From the NCBI RefSeq assembly GCF_021155765.1, contig NC_060107.1, positions 13,936,501 to 14,000,500 of the forward strand: DNA of 64,000 nucleotides. The letters are read 5' to 3'. The notes beneath the pieces were generated by a model. It was not told where the DNA came from. It did not search any database and saw only the letters and a list, made by a program, of their open reading frames with translations. Position numbers and translations under genes: made by a program. Origin of the DNA: Diprion similis. Its lineage: Eukaryota; Arthropoda; Insecta; Hymenoptera; Diprionidae. Below, piece by piece: positions 38,051-50,973 of this stretch. Position 1 is the stretch's first letter. Every line of letters begins with the position of its first letter.

Positions 38051-41000
38051 TCAGTTGGTTACATTTTACGAGAACGTGTAACTGTCATGTCTCGTCAATA
38101 TTCTTCGGCTGAAATACTTAGATTTCAGAAGTAGATTATACAAATTTATTCTATGAATATTAAGGGTGCAACGATGTGTAACTGCACATCGAAACATGGT
38201 TGATGTCAGCGCTTTGTGAGAAGTTGGGAATAAACATGAGCGATAGTGGTGTCATCTATGCGCGTGTTACAAAATAGTAATTTCAAAATATTTCTGGAGT
38301 GTCAATTATTAGCTGCGTTACCTGACAATTCACCCTTCTGTAACGATCGAGATAAGAGTCTATCGTCAAACGATGGAAGAAAAATAACTAGATTTAGGTT
38401 CTTAACAACCTAAACGATGCTTTTAGAGAAAGGGAAGATTTCCTGGAAGCGTCTCTTTACGGTGGATGCATATCCACTTCGCAATCCTTCTCCTCCTCCG
38501 CCTACTACACTCGGTGTTCTTTTTTCTTTACCGTATTTCTATTTCGCACTAGTTTAACTCGAGAAGCACGCGTCAGAACGTCTCTCGTTACTTGGGTCAA
38601 TTTCACAGTGACATTGTGTTTCGCGTTCTGCAATAATTCACGAAGAATCTGATCTAACGAGGATTCCTACAGTTGTGCTGAGGCTTCATCCCCGTTAAAT
38701 ACAATCTGACGTTGGATACACTCTTCAGGCACACAGGTAAACCCTGAATTATCCAAATGAACAATATTTCTGGTTGGTTTGATAGCCGAAAGAAATTTGT
38801 AGAGAAATTCCGATTATTTATGTGGTTGAAAGATTTTCAGAGAAAATTAAGGAGTGTGTCCAAATGCCTATACAGCACAGAGGTTTCTAAAAAAAGTCAC
38901 TCTACTAGCTTGTGTCAGTTGTTTCAAAGAATTGTGACAATTTTTACGAATAGAAATTTTCAGTCAAAACTATATTGTATGTATCATCATCATTATAAAT
39001 GCATATATAACATATACTCATGTGACATGCTGCAAAACCGTTACATATAGCAAGTTACGACTGGAGTAATTCAAGCGCCATTCTTAGGTCCTTCAAACTC
39101 CCTTATCGGTACTGAAATAAAGAATTATTTGTGTATATTGTTCGTTTATAATTTAATGTTGGCAATCATGATTCGTATACACGTTTCGCTGGCAAAAAAC
39201 AATTGAACAATGATATTTCAACCATGCAGATAAGTATCGTTCAACTACGACAGTTACATGTTAACATACGATGTACAATCGCGTCACAATATCGTACGCA
39301 AGTAGGTATACGATGATTGTGAGTATCTAACAAAAAAATTGAAATAAAATGAAGTTTAGTTAAAATCGTGAGCCCAGAAATATTTCCGACTGGTGTCTAT
39401 AATTATGTATTAAAAAGAAGTAGACAACGATGGATGATCTGCGATACATATTTATTATAATTTTAATATTCATCTCAATAAACAACGGATTATTTGAAAT
39501 TGGATCTACTTTGATTAAAAAAAAAATATATTTTCTATCTGCAAGTTTTCGCGCCATTATGGGTGACCGGGGGGAGAGAAGACCGTAAAATAAAAAATAA
39601 ATTGCAATATATAGTTACGATAATAACATATAAAATATTCTAAGCGTCATCAATAATACATTTAATACAATCCAAAAATACGACAATTTTTGCTCAAATA
39701 ATGCGTCGTCTTCTGGGTTGCTAAAACTGTACAGTAATCTGATGAGTTATACGATAATGTTGAAGAACACGAATTAATGGATATGAGACGTGATTACTAA
39801 AAAGAAATATGAAAGTTCGAAAATTTTATCCAATTATAAAAATACTTTGTTTATTTCAAACTCAATTTCGAAAAAAAAAATGGCTATTAATGAGGTTAAC
39901 TGATACATGGAATTACCTACCGCGAATAACACAGTGCACTCTACAGGATGAAAGCATCAGTTCCTGTGAAAGGGAATTTTTTGTTTTGGGCCCAATGTCA
40001 CGTGTCACTATTGGTGAAATTTTTGCACCACATTCTCCGCGTGGTATTCTAATTGGGATTTTCGCACTGATCAACGATCAACCGTGCGTATATATCATTT
40101 CCGGGAAAGTCGCCGATGCTGTATATTGCCAAACCGGAGACTGTATGCAGTATAGATACTTTGGTACCTACCGGATAAATTTCATCGCGAAATAGATCTG
40201 AGATAGGAACACATCGGAGGAGTCTTATTGTAACTCTCAGCTACTCGGAGCCCGGAACTTTTTACGTTCGGTTGCGTTTTGAGGCCGGCTCACCTTAGGG
40301 CTCGGCGACGGTGTTACGAAATCCATTTATTCCCACCTTAGAAAGTTGGAATCACTGTGGTATCAATACAATTTACTTAGTTGAATATTGATAATCACAG
40401 ATTTTGGAAATTTTTGATCTGTCAATATTATTCAGTTATATGCAATAAACGGGAATCAATTACAATGTGGCATAATAAGGCGAGGTAGTTGGTAGCTAAA
40501 GTTATAAAAGTTTACTTTGTTTTTTAATCAAAGCTTGTCTGGACGATGGAAAAAGACGACATTGTGTTATGAGAAATTGTAAATTGAAGAGGCTGTTTGA
40601 CGGCGCATCCTTCAACCGTTAATCTTCGTAATTATCTTAATGAAGAGTGTTAGCTTTCAGGGTAAATTCAATCATACCTGTGGTAGTGTGTGGGATATTC
40701 AAAGCGAAATAGGTGTAACGATGTCGAAATAACATCGTGGCAAGCAAGCACGCGTGATAATAATTGCGGTAAGAAGATTGTCGTAGCGGTCCATGTTTCG
40801 CTCCAAGTCGGGCCTTCCGGTATCCAGCGACAATTTTGTCGCTTGTGACCGTGACGCAATATGCTTTACAATCCTGTGACACTCGAGGGCCACGTTATTG
40901 CATTAATCCTAAGATGTGTAATATTTTACTATGGACGAAGGCGTGTAACAAAATGAATTTGTACGGTTCTCCAAATCTTGGGTGCAGTGTGCCAAAATAG

Positions 41001-41078
41001 CTCTGATGGCATGAAGTCGTTTGATTTTGTAGATTAATGGGTCCTCAAACCAGGGTGAGGTGACCATCCATATGAACG
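38051..41078. other. Intergenic, upstream of the LRR gene
   Basis: No exon could be supported. Open frames at 38757-39050, 39809-40195 (128 codons) and, on the minus strand, 40637-40893 have no recognisable domain. A pyrimidine-rich stretch at 38490-38550 and GC-richer sequence at 40230-40320 could belong to 5' regulatory sequence of the LRR gene. Confidence 0.4.
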
Positions 41079-44000
41079 ATGGGCAAACCTCCGGAGAAAA
41101 GGAAATATCAATTCCTACTCGTGGTGTGTTTTCTGGGTCTGGGATCGACTGGCACGATCGGACAATTATTGGATAGCGAATATGGTTGTCCTCCCCAAGA
41201 AAAAATCTTGCCTTGTAGGTGTTCGACGAGGGATATGGAGTTTCAGATATGGTATACATGGCTTGAATTATTTTTTAACATGAATCTTAACAGAAACGCT
41301 GTTATAAAACACATTTAATTGACAATCTACAAAGATTACTCGGTCGATTTGTAGGTGCAGTCACAGCGAGTTGCCCAAAGTTCTTGAAGGCCTGGATGCT
41401 GTCAGTCATTACGTGGCGCGGCCAATCGACGAGATTATCTTAGAAAACAACAACTTGCCAAGCCTGCCAGGGAAAGTTTTTGCCAATTTACGAGTCCTAC
41501 GGTTAATGTTACGAAATAATAGACTTGAGAGAGTTTCTTCGGGCTGGCTCGACGGCCTGCACGACTCTCTTCTCGAGCTGTTCATCGTCGAACCAGACTT
41601 AAGATCGCTACCGGTCGACAGTCTCGATAATTTGAGTGGTCTTGAGGCCATAACATTGCAAAGCAGGTCGATGAAAAGGCTGCCAAAATTCTCGGGACTC
41701 CCGAAGCTAAGATACTTGCAAATTAATTCCCCATCTCTGGCGGAACTGACGCCAGGGTACTTTAGAAATTTACCAAATCTTGAACAGCTTCACATATTCG
41801 GAAGTCAACGGTTGACTAGACTGGAGTCTGGATTGCTGCAGGGTCTACAAAGTTTGAGTTTGGTGAATATAAGCGAATGTGCAATAAACTGGATCCACCC
41901 GAGAGCAGTGATAGGACTTCCGGAATTGAAGGAAATTTCCTTAGTCGGCAACGCCATCGCGGATGCTACGATGGTTGGACGCACAATAATAGATTTGCCG
42001 AGGTTATCCATTTTGCGATTAGACCGAAATCACATCAGTCGTTTGGGCGAGGCTTCCTTTGTCGAGTTACCGACACTTAGTGAGCTGTACCTATCTAGAA
42101 ACAGGATATCAGAAATATTCCCTGGGGCTTTCCATAGAGTCCCGATGCTGCGGACCATTGACCTGAATCACAATGCGATTCACAGAATCCACCCTGAGTT
42201 TTTCATCCAGAGAAACGGTGGTTTAGAAGAGCTTTGGCTTATAAACAACGATTTGGGCCATATCACTGAGCTGCGTACAATTTTGGATTCATTACCAAGT
42301 CTAAAGTTCTTGGATATGAGCTACAACCAGCTTGAAGAAATTCCGTTTGGGGCTATCAGAGGACATTCTACTCTCGAGAGATTGCACTTGGATCACAACA
42401 GAATCAACATGGTTCAAATGGAGGCGTTTGTTGCTCTGCCAGCTCTACGGGAGCTCAGATTGCGCAACAATTCGTTGTCTAATATGCTAGAAGGACCTCT
42501 TTGGAACTTACCAGCCTTGAAGGTGAAATACCCTTTCTGAGAAAGAATGTACGCAATCAATATATACCATTGTCACCCTCAAAATTATTTTCAGGGCTTG
42601 GATTTGGCCGATAACTATTTCCGAATGTTGGAGCCACGGTTGTTGGCCAATCTACCAAGTCTGCGACGGCTAGATATCAGCGGAAACGCCATCGGTATTG
42701 TCGACCCAGCTTCTTTCCTCGCTAATCCAGCCCTCGAGCATGTCAACCTCTCTGGTAATGCCCTGGTGACGATTCACCCTCGGACTTTTGGCCACCTTGT
42801 TAATTTGTACGAGTTGGACTTGGGTTGGAATAGATTATTTGAAGTGGTACCAGGGCTGCCACGTAATCTCGAGTACCTTTACATGCCTATGAACCAAATT
42901 TTGAACCTGCCGATTCCGCCGTCTCCATACTTGGCACTTCCTGCCCTGAGATTACTGGACCTCAGTGCCAACGGCATAAAGAGATTACCGCCAGGCTCGC
43001 TGAGTACCTTGCCTAATCTGAAGAGACTGAAGCTCGGCTATAATGCTCTTCAACACGTGGAGGACGGAGCTTTCAATGGTCTCTCACGGATGGAACAGTT
43101 GGACTTGAGGGACAACCGGCTGGTTTCTCTGCACGGTGGTTGCCTGCGAGGTCTGAGAATGTTGGTTGACTTGAACTTGAGAGGCAATCGACTAGAATTA
43201 ATCAGACCGGATTTATTTGAAAGTAATGTTCGCCTGCAGCGGTTGGATCTCACCAGGAACAAATTGGCGCAAATACCTCATACGGCATTTGCTAATACTC
43301 GGTAGGTGGGACTGACTAATATTTTTATTAGGTGAATTGAAATAGTTTTAAGCTTTCACTCGAGAAACAGTAGCTATTTGAAAAAGCTGCGGTCAAGGCA
43401 TTCTAGTAATTCGTAATGGTAGAAAATTGGTTTCACTCACAACTTAACCGAGTGGGAAGGTTACGTCACTGAAAATTCAGCACCTAGAAAGTGTGGAGCG
43501 AGTTGTGCGTCGCGACGCTACCTCCTCGAGGGGCAGGTGGCGTGACGCCTTCTTTACAGGTGCGTAACCGAACCATGACTGAGATAAAGAAATTTTCTGC
43601 TCGGTATTCGAAGCTACTTCGCATATTGAAGAGGGTCTCAAGTCAGCTTTACGCCCGGCCTACATGAATTCGTACTCAGCTGTTAACTCTGAAATTAATT
43701 TGCAGAGACCTTCGTGAGGTGTACGCTTCGCACAACGCACTGACAGAACTCCCAAGGTCGCTGCACGGGTTGACAGCCCTCCAAGTCCTGGACTTGAGTT
43801 TCAACAAGTTGAACATTCTATCACCGGAAACTCTCAGCAGTCTGACTTCATTGCTTGAACTGCGGTTGGTAAAGAATAAAATTCAAGAGTTGAGGGAAGG
43901 TGCGTTCAACAGACTTCCGAGACTGTCTCTTATCGACCTGGAGAACAATGACTTGCAGATTGTCGAGAGAAACGCCATAAGGGCTCTTCCGGAGCTCATA

Positions 44001-47000
44001 GCATTGCGATTGGGACAAAATCGTCTCCAGGTATTGAGTCACATACCTCAATCAATAATTATTACTATTATCTTCACATGGTCACGATTCTATGAAAACT
44101 AAAATAATTTGCAGATGATACCAAACGGTGCTTTTGTGGAACTACCTCGACTTCAAAGTGCCGAGCTCCAAGAAAATCGCATCGAAGAGATATCTGACAA
44201 TGCATTCATCAATGTTCCTCAACTGTTGTTCCTCAATTTAAGCCACAACTTGCTACCTAGTCTTGAAAATTCAGGGCTAGAAAACCTAAACTCATTAGAA
44301 GTGTTGGACCTCAGTCATAATCGTGTGGCACGTGTATCGAGTAAGAGTTTAGCAGCCATGGAATGGTTGGTTGAACTGAAGGTGTGTTTAAGTATACTTT
44401 CACAATCCCGGACTGTTTCAATATGCAATTATAATTCATTATTTTAATAGCAGCTTCTTACTATGCTTGTTAACGATGTCCAGACGTTGCCACCGCCTCA
44501 AAGAGAATGAGTCGAACAGTTTCCAAATACGGAGAAATGTCACGGAGTATACAGTCGTGTTTTCCGACGTTTGACGACTGAGTTCTTGAAAGTACTTACA
44601 ATTAGAGTGAATCAAGCAGTATCGAGATTGTTAACGACGCGAGTCTGAAATGATCCTTTTAATATTCCTCATGTAGTTGCAGTTTTAGATATCTATTCCA
44701 AACCTTTTATATTTTCAATTCGACTAATGCGTTTTCGTTTTCGTACTAATCAGCTTTCGAGAACTACATAATAAAGTACACAATGATTGATTACTTTATT
44801 TCCGCTGATTAAAAATACTTTACAGCACGTGAATGATAGCCATCGTCATTTCCACGCATCGAATCACCTACTGATAGGTTTTGATTTTCGAATTGCAGAT
44901 CGACAACAATAGGATTTGTGCCATTCAAGGTTCACCTTTCGATGACATGCCACGATTGCGGGTGCTTAGTCTTCGTCATAATAGGATGGCTTCTGTGGCG
45001 GAAAGTGCATTCAAACGATTGAGATCTAATATCGCCGTTCTAGACATCGATGGTATGGTTACAATTGATGCTACACGCAACAATAAAACGGTTGAATTTA
45101 TCAAATATGGCGATAGAAATGTTCTCTTAATTCAAATAAATGTGGTTTCACTTGATAACACAAATGCTTGTTCTAATCTCATTTTCGTTGAGGTAATTAG
45201 CATTTGCTTGAACCGAAAAAACATCTAATTCTCTATATATGGTGGCTTCAACTAATCCTTTCTCTGTCCATATAGAATTAATTTCGTCCGGTAGTATTCC
45301 TCACGATGCCTGATATGGTTGGCTAAAACAATTTTCATCCAACATACAGGTAACCCATTGTCTTGCGCTTGTGGAATGTTGTGGCTGAGAGGGTGGCTGC
45401 AGCAAGCATCAGCTGAAGGGCCGCGGTGTGCTGATGGATCACTCTTCAGAGAGGTCAGATTATCCCGACAAGATTGCCAGAGGGAGAGACAAATCGAACC
45501 TACGGTGCCCGGATGTGAAGCCGAAATGATTGATGCCACCTCGTGTGAGTGAATCGTGATTGTCGTCTCCTGATTATAAAGTTCATAACGTAACACTTTT
45601 TAAACCAGTTTTCTTGCCACAGTGTTTGGGACGTCACAGGTTAATTCTGCCTGGATGAACCTACAGGACAGTACGACACCGCTGCACCCTCTTCCCAACG
45701 AGTCAGAATATTTCTACGACGAATACGTGGATTATCCATATGAAAACGCTAGTACCATGACCCCAGACAATTCCTCTGATACTGTGACAACCACTGCGTC
45801 GGCAGAGGACATGGCAAGTCTTCAAATGACCTCCGAAACGCCTTCTGTGGTCACCGGTGGAACGCCAACGATATACGCAGCCACTGGTTCTGGTCCCGGA
45901 AATATAATCAACAAAACGACACTTATTCCAACCAAAGATGTGCCCCCGTCGCCGAGTAGTTCTGGATTCACGTTCTTTGGTGTGCCGCTACCCAGTCTGA
46001 GCTTTAATCTGTGGGGGAATTCGGGAAGAAAAGCAGACAGAAAAAGCGACTCCTTCAACCAGCCTGGGAGAGGTCGTATACACTTATTTCCGCCGACCGA
46101 ACCGGAAATACACAGAGGCGGCTTCGTCCCGTTGCCTCGCGGTCAGAGCGGATTTATTCCCATAGTTGACCCACAGCTGAGGTATCAGATGGAAACGAAC
46201 AGGTCCTCGTATTTCTCGAATAAAAATGTTACCGTACAAAAAGTGAGTCAGAATAGCGGCAGTCAATTGTCGCAAACGCAGACGGCGAACTATTCGACCT
46301 CGTCAGATGAATTTTATCGACCACAGAATCGAACGGAGAAATTACCTGATCGGAACAGGAGTGAAAAAAATACGCCGAAGGTACAGGGTCTCACGCTTTC
46401 CGTTAAAGAACAATCAAATGTAACGTCTCCCTCCTTATTGACGTCAAAGGACTTTAGAGGATTTTCGGTCAATGTTACGAAGGATGTAAACGTAACATCT
46501 TCTTCTGAAAAAATTACGAAGAAATTGAAAATCGATCAATCGTCGGTACCGTCGGAAACCAACGAAGAGGAAAATCTACACTCAATGACTAACGAAAATG
46601 CTGCCAACGGTGAAGTCGCCAGTAAGATAGTCTGGACCACTCCAAGTTCCAATACAACCCAGTTACTGAATATATCTTCCGCGGAAGATAAAGCACCGAC
46701 TACGGTTCGAGCATCCATTGCCAGCATTAGGGATAAAAGCAGCTTCTGGAATTTCCGTGATTGGTTGAAACCCAAGCAACCTGTGCAATCTGGTCTGGCA
46801 ACCACCGTTATGCCTGACGATCTTGCAGCCACCGGTTAGTCTAACATAGTTAATAAAAATCTGTCGTTAATCTCATGACCTTCTACATCAAATGTTACTT
46901 CACAGGTTCTCTGGTAACTACAACTGAACATGTGTCAATCCTGACAACGATCGATCCCGAAATGCCGTACATGACTTCTATCACTCGAGACAAAGAAGCA

Positions 47001-47426
47001 TCACCTTTGTCTGCGTTATTGGTACCTGGTGGACAAATACCACCTTATCGACCGTTTGGCCGATCGACAATCACCAAAGTTTCCTCGCCCAGCCTCACTC
47101 CTATAGCGGAACAGTATCAAAATAATCAAATGTCACCAGATCTTGGAAAACTATTACCAGAATTTTTGCTCAACAATAACGAGAAGGAAACCGACAGAGA
47201 TAAATTGTCGAAAGACGACACGGCGCCAAAGTTGATGGAACAAATCAGTAGCAAGGACGATAATGTAAGAATAATAGAGGACAGTTCTTTCAATTGGTAT
47301 TTTCAACACTACAATGACACGAATTTGGAACCCTATTTAGGATTAGTCGACAGTGGTGCTGACCACGGTAAAATCTTTATCACATTGTCACCTGTAACTT
47401 ATTTAATAATATGTAGATTAGTGTGA
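41079..47426 (+). CDS. atk: Large extracellular leucine-rich-repeat protein, artichoke-like
   Basis: Secreted or surface LRR protein. In flies Artichoke is an extracellular-matrix component needed for cilia of sensory neurons. Exons: 41079-41251, 41355-42522, 42595-43301, 43706-44030, 44115-44381, 44899-45052, 45350-45544, 45623-46834, 46906-47426. All internal junctions are GT/AG and phase-consistent; ~1573 aa, similar to the fly protein's size. A signal peptide at residues ~10-29 is followed by an LRRNT cap (Cys37, 45, 47, 58; the last is created by splicing to WCSHSELP). More than 30 LRRs of the LxxLxLxxNxL type fill exons 2-6. The LRRCT cap (Cys937, 939, 958, 974, 987) is in exon 7. Exons 8-9 encode a ~580-residue Ser/Thr/Asn-rich region with many N-glycosylation sequons and no domain. 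The 3' end is uncertain: the frame stops at 47424-47426, but a donor at 47368 (CACG/GTAAAA) or 47265 (AAT/GTAAGA) could lead to a further exon near 47854. The name rests on architecture and the LRRNT region; chaoptin-type relatives are the alternative. Confidence 0.8.
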
Positions 47427-48498
47427 GTGTATTATTACGGAACATATTTTAACGGCAACTGCAGACTTTTGCCGGAATCCTGTTTTGACATCACGTTTAT
47501 ACTCTCATAAATGTTATATTTAGCATTGAAATACATATTCCGTGCGTACAATTTATGAGTCAGTCAATGGATTGCTTGGCTAAAGTAGCAAGATTGGTAT
47601 GAGTCTGCCATAACGGTATAACTTTCTTCGAGGAGTTATGTCTGCTGCAATTTAATTTTCATGTCTTTCTTAACGAATATGAGGTTAAGAAATGCGTATC
47701 ACCTTGGATTCGGAGAAGGAAATGATAGAAAAATAATGGATTTTTCAAGAAAGTTAGGTTTATTATAAAATACAAAGTTAGTCAAGGTCCGCTTGCGTTT
47801 CAGTGGAAAAGCATTTTTAATGAGGGTAAAACTGTAAATGCTTTTTTTCGTAGGGCATGTGTACTGGTTGTGAGTCACAACAGTACGGTTATATGGATGG
47901 TATCGTTCTATTTATTCTTGTTACAATACTGCTAAAGAATGTTTAAAGGCTTTTAGAATCAAAGTGTATAAATCATTCGATAATTAAGTAAAGTAATTCG
48001 CGGATCAGGAGGAATATGTACATGAACTAAGCGTATAATGAACATTTAGGTTTATTTCAAACTAGTAGTAATAAAAGTACAATTAGTAAAATTTGATATT
48101 TCTTCTGCATAAATTTCAAAGCGTTCGAGAATCCTCGAGTTTGAAGTTACTCTCATAGATACTAGTACATTTAGTTCGAGAAACAAAGGAAAAAACAAGT
48201 TCTGTTTACACCTTCTGGGTAATCGCTGTTCTAAATACATCAGAGTCTAACGATGTAATATTACGAGCGTATTTCTGCAAGAAATTACAATGTCCCATCA
48301 TCTCATTTTGATCACTTTCATCGCGACAAGGAAAGTAATAATATTAATATTGAAAATAGATTAAGTTGTGGCGTCATTCCGTCTAGGTCGTGAATGAGTT
48401 CGGCTTGGTTTAAAATAAAGTAGGCGACGAAATCAAATTGCTCATTGTATATCAGTGAAATAATTTATCAGTATTCAACACCATGTATTATCTATAAA
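47427..48498. other. Convergent intergenic region, LRR gene / Rpn8
   Basis: Holds the 3' UTRs of the two facing genes. A candidate extra exon of the LRR gene sits at 47854-47946 (see the finding on the alternative C-terminus). Otherwise I see no gene or repeat. Confidence 0.5.
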
Positions 48499-50973
48499 TC
48501 ATTTAACTTTTGCCTTCTCCTTCTCATCCTTCTTCTCATCTTCTTTCTTTTCATCTTTTTTCGTCTCTTTCTTATCAGTCTCCTTTTTCTCTGCATCACG
48601 ATTCGTTAATTTGTTGTTTATCAAATTGTGCAGTGCTACGATTGACCTGACGAGAGCAGCTAAGTAAACTACCAGCATTTGATCATTTGTTTTGACGTAG
48701 AGTGAATCCACAAATGTGTTTTGTGACATATCAGGTAACAAGTTGAAGATATCTTGTAGCTGATAAACGATTTGATGATTGATCGGTAGTTTTCCATTGC
48801 CAACCTGTTATTTGCAATGAAGATATAATCGGGCGTTATTGGCTATGAGCTATGCGTCAGGAAAATGTAGTAGAAACATAGATCGAACGAACCTGGATAA
48901 GGTAATCCCTAATTTCTCGAATTTGGGCATGAAGTCCTTTTAATCCAAGTAATTGGTTCGTTATTCTTTGACTGAGTGTACCGACAGTGGTGTCTTTGAT
49001 GTCCCTGAGCAAATGTTCGACTCCAACTTCTTCAGCTTCCTCTGCTCCGATTTCACTTGGAATATGTTCAAAGGTTTTGGAAGTTGGTGATCCATCCTGG
49101 TTTAAGCAAACAGCATGTATAATTAAGTTTTTCATTTATATTAGGCCTTTACATCAACTGAGCCACCTTTCATTTACGTTCATACCATGTGGTTTGCAAA
49201 ATTCAGTATATTTCACAGTGAATTGGTAGTTGTATTGAGACTTTTGACAGTGGTGGTAAATGACAATATAAATCTTGGATACAAAATATTTCGTTATTGC
49301 TGCATACAAAGTAATGACAGATTACTTTCTTTGAAAGCGCTATAAGAAACTTTTGGTCACAGTAAAAGTAGCTACGACTATAGACAGTGTTGGTTCAGTT
49401 GATGTAGGAAAATCTATAAGTGACGAAGATTTAAGAAAATCATAAATTATGATATATCTAGAGTAAGGCACTTACGTCATGGACTTCTTCAACGGCTTGA
49501 TACGCCTCTGTGGGAAGACCCAAGTCCTTGGGTTTGGCGTCGATGATGACCAGTACTGAGTTGGGACAATACCTACGAATCAATTCGTTGATCGCGACGT
49601 CGTTTTGATGTAATTTTGGCCCTGTATGATACCAGCCCACCACTTTTTCACGAGCTGAAATAAATTAAAATATTGTTGGGTACACGTTGTATGGCGATGT
49701 GGGGTTATCTTTCGAATGCATCCCATAATCAATGGGACTCTAGCCAAATTGTTTTTAATCGAACAAAGACATCAATAACGCTTAAAAGGCGATTCAAATA
49801 AGTATCAGTATTTATAAAATTTTTGCCCTCCAGTGACTTGCGCAATTGATTATTCTTGCGAAACTATGTCAGAATAGTCTAAATTATTGCAAAAATATGG
49901 CAGTATACCGTTTTTTGGTGTTGCCACTGCCAAATCCATTATCTAACAATAAGTGACTTTGGAGCAGCCATAATTGCTTTCACAAAGAAAAGTATTCATA
50001 GATATAGTGTTTCAAGAATTAGAAATTTATGGCAAGAACACTTGGCACTCGTTTATCACTAACATAAACAGATTTTCAGTTTTATGTCAATGTCTGTGGA
50101 TCAGACAAGAAATCAATTCTGCTTGTTTGGAATGTTGGAGATGGGAAATGCACCATTACTGCATCCTCATCGGTAGAATATTGTGACTGCAGTTTATATT
50201 AGTCAGATACTATTCGTAACAATCAATAATCATAATACTTAGTGGTGTTAAAAATACTATGAAAAGGTGTATTTTTTTTGGCACAACGTTGTTGCAACAT
50301 CCATTGTATAAACTTGCAGAAAAAGAATAATGAATACTTATCATATAAATATTCTATAGAATCCATGTTTTTTTTAAATTAATTTTATAATAAGCAGTCT
50401 ATTGATCCTGCAAATATCACTACTCCATAGTATGAGACTTGGCAACGCTCACTTTTCTCATTGGTGACTATTCACCCATATCACTAGAGATTGATGATAA
50501 TTCTTTGTTCGATCAAATCAAAAGGGATATGAATTATGTTCAATAAAAATCTTTACCATTAACTTTTTTGAACATGCTGTACATGTTTTCCAGATAGTCA
50601 TGGTCGAGGAACCACACAGATTTATCCTTGTCATCCTCGTCAAATGGGACTAGAAGATGCAAAACATTATATATATACATTACATTACAAAAACTGCTCC
50701 AAAATGAGTTCAATAACACGTTGCGGAGTATTTTGTTCAGCTGCTTGAGCAGCCTGACGCAGTAAAATAATATATATGACTGAAGGATAAAATCTAACCT
50801 GCAAAACTGTTGGACACGTCCAATACTCCCTTGGCTCTCCAACAGCCCAATAATACGCCGACGACTCTTTTCTGATTACCAATTTTTCCCATGCGATTAA
50901 AATGATCAACTACACTCAATAAAACTAGTGGATGAACCACTACTTTTGCTGTGGAGACCTCTTGACTCGGCAT
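48499..50973 (-). CDS. Rpn8: 26S proteasome regulatory subunit Rpn8 / PSMD7
   Basis: Non-catalytic MPN-domain subunit of the 19S lid. It pairs with the deubiquitinase Rpn11 during degradation of ubiquitinated proteins. Exons in coding order: 50973-50799, 50649-50557, 49654-49476, 49096-48893, 48804-48499. Phases match; 318 aa (human ~324). The sequence opens [20 protein letters not shown] and includes [42 protein letters not shown] and [15 protein letters not shown]. Here HTG replaces the HxH of a metal-binding JAMM motif, as expected for catalytically inactive Rpn8. IRDYL, the [12 protein letters not shown] helix and a Lys/Glu/Asp-rich KEKE tail at the C-terminus are also typical. It converges on the LRR gene at 47426. 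Confidence 0.95.

Noticed and set aside
39809-40195. 128-codon plus-strand frame
   Set aside because: Length is unremarkable over 64 kb. It has no signal peptide, domain or neighbouring exon that I could support.
40637-40893. Three overlapping minus-strand frames
   Set aside because: Different frames of the same GC-richer stretch are open together, which argues against coding. No homology recognised.
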